Assembly (NCBI RefSeq): GCF_000597725.1
Contig: NZ_JFBL01000006.1
Location: forward strand, 1-64,000
DNA from: Sulfurospirillum arcachonense DSM 9755
Lineage (GTDB): Bacteria > Campylobacterota > Campylobacteria > Campylobacterales > Sulfurospirillaceae
Reading direction: 5' to 3'
DNA length: 64,000 nucleotides
A program made the position numbers and the translations under genes. The notes beneath the pieces were generated by a model, which had not been told where the DNA came from, did no database searches, and worked only from the letters and a program-made list of their open reading frames with translations. Every line of letters starts with the position of its first letter. Positions within the stretch are counted from its first letter, which is position 1. Below are positions 61,993 to 64,000 of this stretch, piece after piece.

Positions 61993-63370
61993 TTCGGTAC
62001 AAAGGGAAAAAGTACCGTTTATCCCAATTAAAGAGAATCAAGTAAAAATATATGTTTGTGGACCAACTGTTTATGATGATGCCCATTTAGGACATGCAAG
62101 AAGTGCTTTAGCATTTGATTTGCTTAGACGTACTTTTATTGGCTTAAATTATGATGTAACTTTTGTAAAAAACTTCACTGATATTGATGATAAAATCATT
62201 AAAAAGATGAATGAAAGTGGAAAAAGTCTTGAAGAAATAACTTCTTTTTATATTCAAAGATACAAAGATGAGATGCGTACACTTGGGGTAAGTGATGCTG
62301 ATATCGAGCCTAAAGCAACTGAGAGTATTGAAGAAATTGTTAGTTTTATTGAAGCTCTTTTAAAAGAAGATAAAGCATATATTACAAGTGATAGTATCTA
62401 TTTTGATACAACAAAAGATAGTAAATATCTTGGTCTTTCTCATATGAAAATGGATGATACAAGAGCAAGAGTTGAAGCAAATAGTGAAAAAAGAGATCAA
62501 AAAGATTTTGCATTATGGAAGTTTTCAAAACAGGGTGAACCTACCTATCCTGCTCCATTTGGAGATGGTCGTCCTGGTTGGCATATAGAGTGTTCTTGTA
62601 TGATTGAAAAGCATATGAGTTATGATGGAGATTTTCAAATAGATATTCATGCAGGTGGAGCAGATTTACTCTTTCCTCACCATGAAAATGAAGCAAGTCA
62701 AACAAGATGCAAAAGTGGACAAGAGTTGTCAAAATACTGGATGCACAATGGTTTTGTAACTATCAATGGCGAAAAAATGAGTAAGTCTTTGGGAAATAGT
62801 TTTTTCCTCAAAGATGCATTAAAAGTTTATGATGGAGAAATCCTTCGTTTTTATCTTCTCTCAAGCCACTATAGAGCAAATTTTAACTTTTCTGAAGAAG
62901 ATTTACTTGTGAGTAAAAAGCGTTTAGATAAACTCTATCGTCTTAAAAAAAGAGTTTATGAAGGTAAAAAATCTGCTGTAAATAAAGAGTTTAAAAAAGC
63001 TGTTTTAGATTCATTGAGTGAAGATTTAAATATCTCAAAAACTCTTTCACTAGTTGATGAAATGGTTGCAAATGCAAATGAAAAACTTGATTTAAATCCT
63101 AAGGACAAACCTACAAAATTTGAAACAAATTCTAATTTAGTATGGATTGAAGGGATACTTGGCATAGGATATAAAGACCCTTATGAGTATTTTCAAATAG
63201 GCATTAGTGAAAATGAAAAAGAAGAGATAAATGACTTAATAAATCAAAGAGCTGAAGCTAAAAAAACAAAAGATTTTGCCAAAGCAGATGAACTACGAGA
63301 TATCCTTACATGTAAAGGAATTCAACTCATGGACACAGTAAGTGGAACTCAATGGGAAAAGGTTCAATAG
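61979..63370 (+). CDS. cysS: cysteinyl-tRNA synthetase
   Basis: 463 residues, class I synthetase. HIGH motif as HLGH near residue 36 in VYDDAHLGHARSALAFD, zinc ligands CGPT near 27, ECSCM near 207 and HHENE near 232-236, and KMSKSLGNS near 265. A dispersed palindrome adds the C-terminal Cys in LTCKGI. It charges tRNA-Cys. Two bases after it an msbA-type gene begins. Confidence 0.97.
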   Translation: MNIYDSVQREKVPFIPIKENQVKIYVCGPTVYDDAHLGHARSALAFDLLRRTFIGLNYDVTFVKNFTDIDDKIIKKMNESGKSLEEITSFYIQRYKDEMRTLGVSDADIEPKATESIEEIVSFIEALLKEDKAYITSDSIYFDTTKDSKYLGLSHMKMDDTRARVEANSEKRDQKDFALWKFSKQGEPTYPAPFGDGRPGWHIECSCMIEKHMSYDGDFQIDIHAGGADLLFPHHENEASQTRCKSGQELSKYWMHNGFVTINGEKMSKSLGNSFFLKDALKVYDGEILRFYLLSSHYRANFNFSEEDLLVSKKRLDKLYRLKKRVYEGKKSAVNKEFKKAVLDSLSEDLNISKTLSLVDEMVANANEKLDLNPKDKPTKFETNSNLVWIEGILGIGYKDPYEYFQIGISENEKEEINDLINQRAEAKKTKDFAKADELRDILTCKGIQLMDTVSGTQWEKVQ

Positions 63371-63371
63371 T

Positions 63372-64000
63372 ATGGAAGGTCTTAAATTAGTACTTAAACG
63401 ATTTTCTCCTTATTTTAAAGATTATATTTCATACTTTATCCTGGCAATTATAGGTATGATTTTAGCTTCAAGTGGAACTGCTGCTTCTGCATATCTCGTC
63501 AAACCTCTTTTAGACGATATTTTTGTTGCTAAAGATATGGATATGTTAAATCTCCTTCCTTATGCGATTATAGCTGTTTATGTTGCAAAGGAATCTGGTA
63601 GATACATGCAATCTTATTGTACTAGCTATATTGGGCATGATATTATTAGAAGATTTAGAAATAAAATTTTAAATAATTTACTTATTCAAGATATATCTTT
63701 TTTCCACAAATATAGAACAGGTGAGCTTATAAGTAGAAATACAAATGATGTAGAAAGAGTAAGAACTGTTGTTTCAAATATAATTCCTGAGTTTTTTCGA
63801 GATACATTTACCATTGTAGGCCTTGTCTCTGTAGTAATTTATCAAAACTCTACCTTAGCTTTTTATGCACTTGTCGTTTTGCCATTGGCTATTCTTCCTC
63901 TTGGTAAACTAGCAAAAAAAATGAAAAATATTTCAAAAAAATCGCAAGAAAAAATTTCTGATATAACAGCAAAATTAAGTGAAATATTTAATAATATAGA
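63372..64000 (+). CDS. MsbA-type ABC exporter, 5' part only
   Basis: ATG at 63372, one base after the cysS stop codon (TAG-T-ATG); open to the right edge (209 codons). The visible part is an ABC-exporter transmembrane domain: helices near residues 17-38, about 60-80 and 135-175, the elbow SYLVKPLLDDIFV, and the intracellular coupling loop DISFFHKYRTGELISRNTNDVERVR. The ATPase domain lies beyond the window. Gene order murJ-cysS-msbA in Campylobacter, as I recall, supports a lipid A/oligosaccharide flippase. Confidence 0.85.
   Translation, partial: MEGLKLVLKRFSPYFKDYISYFILAIIGMILASSGTAASAYLVKPLLDDIFVAKDMDMLNLLPYAIIAVYVAKESGRYMQSYCTSYIGHDIIRRFRNKILNNLLIQDISFFHKYRTGELISRNTNDVERVRTVVSNIIPEFFRDTFTIVGLVSVVIYQNSTLAFYALVVLPLAILPLGKLAKKMKNISKKSQEKISDITAKLSEIFNNI

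Noticed and set aside
1-64000. CRISPR arrays, insertion sequences, prophage, tRNA or rRNA genes
   Set aside because: I looked for regular direct repeats, transposase or integrase motifs and tRNA-like cloverleaves and saw none. The dispersed TACATGTA copies are too short and irregularly spaced for a CRISPR array.

Overview
The window looks like chromosome from a low-GC (roughly 30 percent by eye) member of the Campylobacterota. The reasons are the gene content and neighbourhoods (class II DAHP synthase, Bpt-type N-end-rule transferase, epsilon-type HslV, membrane-anchored MurF, an ECF nickel transporter of the NikKMLQO type, and the order rpoN-lptB-tsaE...argG-rplI-hslV-hslU-era), many near-exact sigma-54 sites of the form GGAAC-N5-TTGC, and short or overlapping intergenic gaps. 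The genus cannot be fixed from the sequence; an Arcobacter- or Sulfurimonas-like organism is my best guess. I see no rRNA, tRNA, CRISPR array, insertion sequence or prophage.

Layout. 1-1451: a chemoreceptor cut by the left edge. 1590-6410: pdxJ-pdxA (vitamin B6) followed by a five-gene nickel ECF transporter. 6346-14190 (minus): mnmH, a HIT protein, trpC, a TPR lipoprotein, a cysteine-cluster protein, trmN6, a 752-residue membrane-anchored coiled-coil protein and a flavin oxidoreductase. 14393-17153 (plus): a Tat-type extradiol dioxygenase, proA and an orphan ABC ATPase. Then a second chemoreceptor, DAHP synthase, rarD and a complete aapJQMP-type amino-acid importer. 26148-27511: small proteins and bpt. 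27492-31068 (minus): an arsenic operon arsR-arsC-arsB-permease-rhodanese-thioredoxin with a clear ArsR operator. 31182-35627: a J-domain protein with a sigma-54 promoter, then rpoN, lptB, tsaE, trpD and an S4 protein. 35881-40820 (plus): argG, rhodanese, rplI, hslV, hslU, era. 40874-50111: an MSHA-type pilus/secretion assembly cluster in the order I-J-K-L-M-N-x-E-G. 50136-54205 (minus): flgH (sigma-54 promoter), ackA, pta. 54325-60481 (minus): a cell-wall/DNA-repair operon murF, acyP, hydrolase, orphan antitoxin-like gene, ddl, ruvA and a FapA-like protein. 60583-64000 (plus): murJ, cysS and the start of an msbA-type exporter.

Three things stand out beyond the gene list. First, the palindrome TTTACATGTAAA, or its TACATGTA core, occurs 31 times by eye, inside and between genes; it behaves like a HIP1-type highly iterated palindrome, shows up in proteins as Leu-His-Val or Thr-Cys-Lys, and is absent across the pilus cluster. 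Two pairs of copies form perfect 12-bp hairpins. Second, argG and rplI, 1.7 kb apart, share a structured leader of about 50 bases whose long hairpin abuts the ribosome binding site. Third, three strong sigma-54 promoters share the core GGAAC-N5-TTGC: one at flgH as expected, one at an uncharacterised J-domain gene beside rpoN, and one about 180 bases upstream of argG with no obvious reason to be there.
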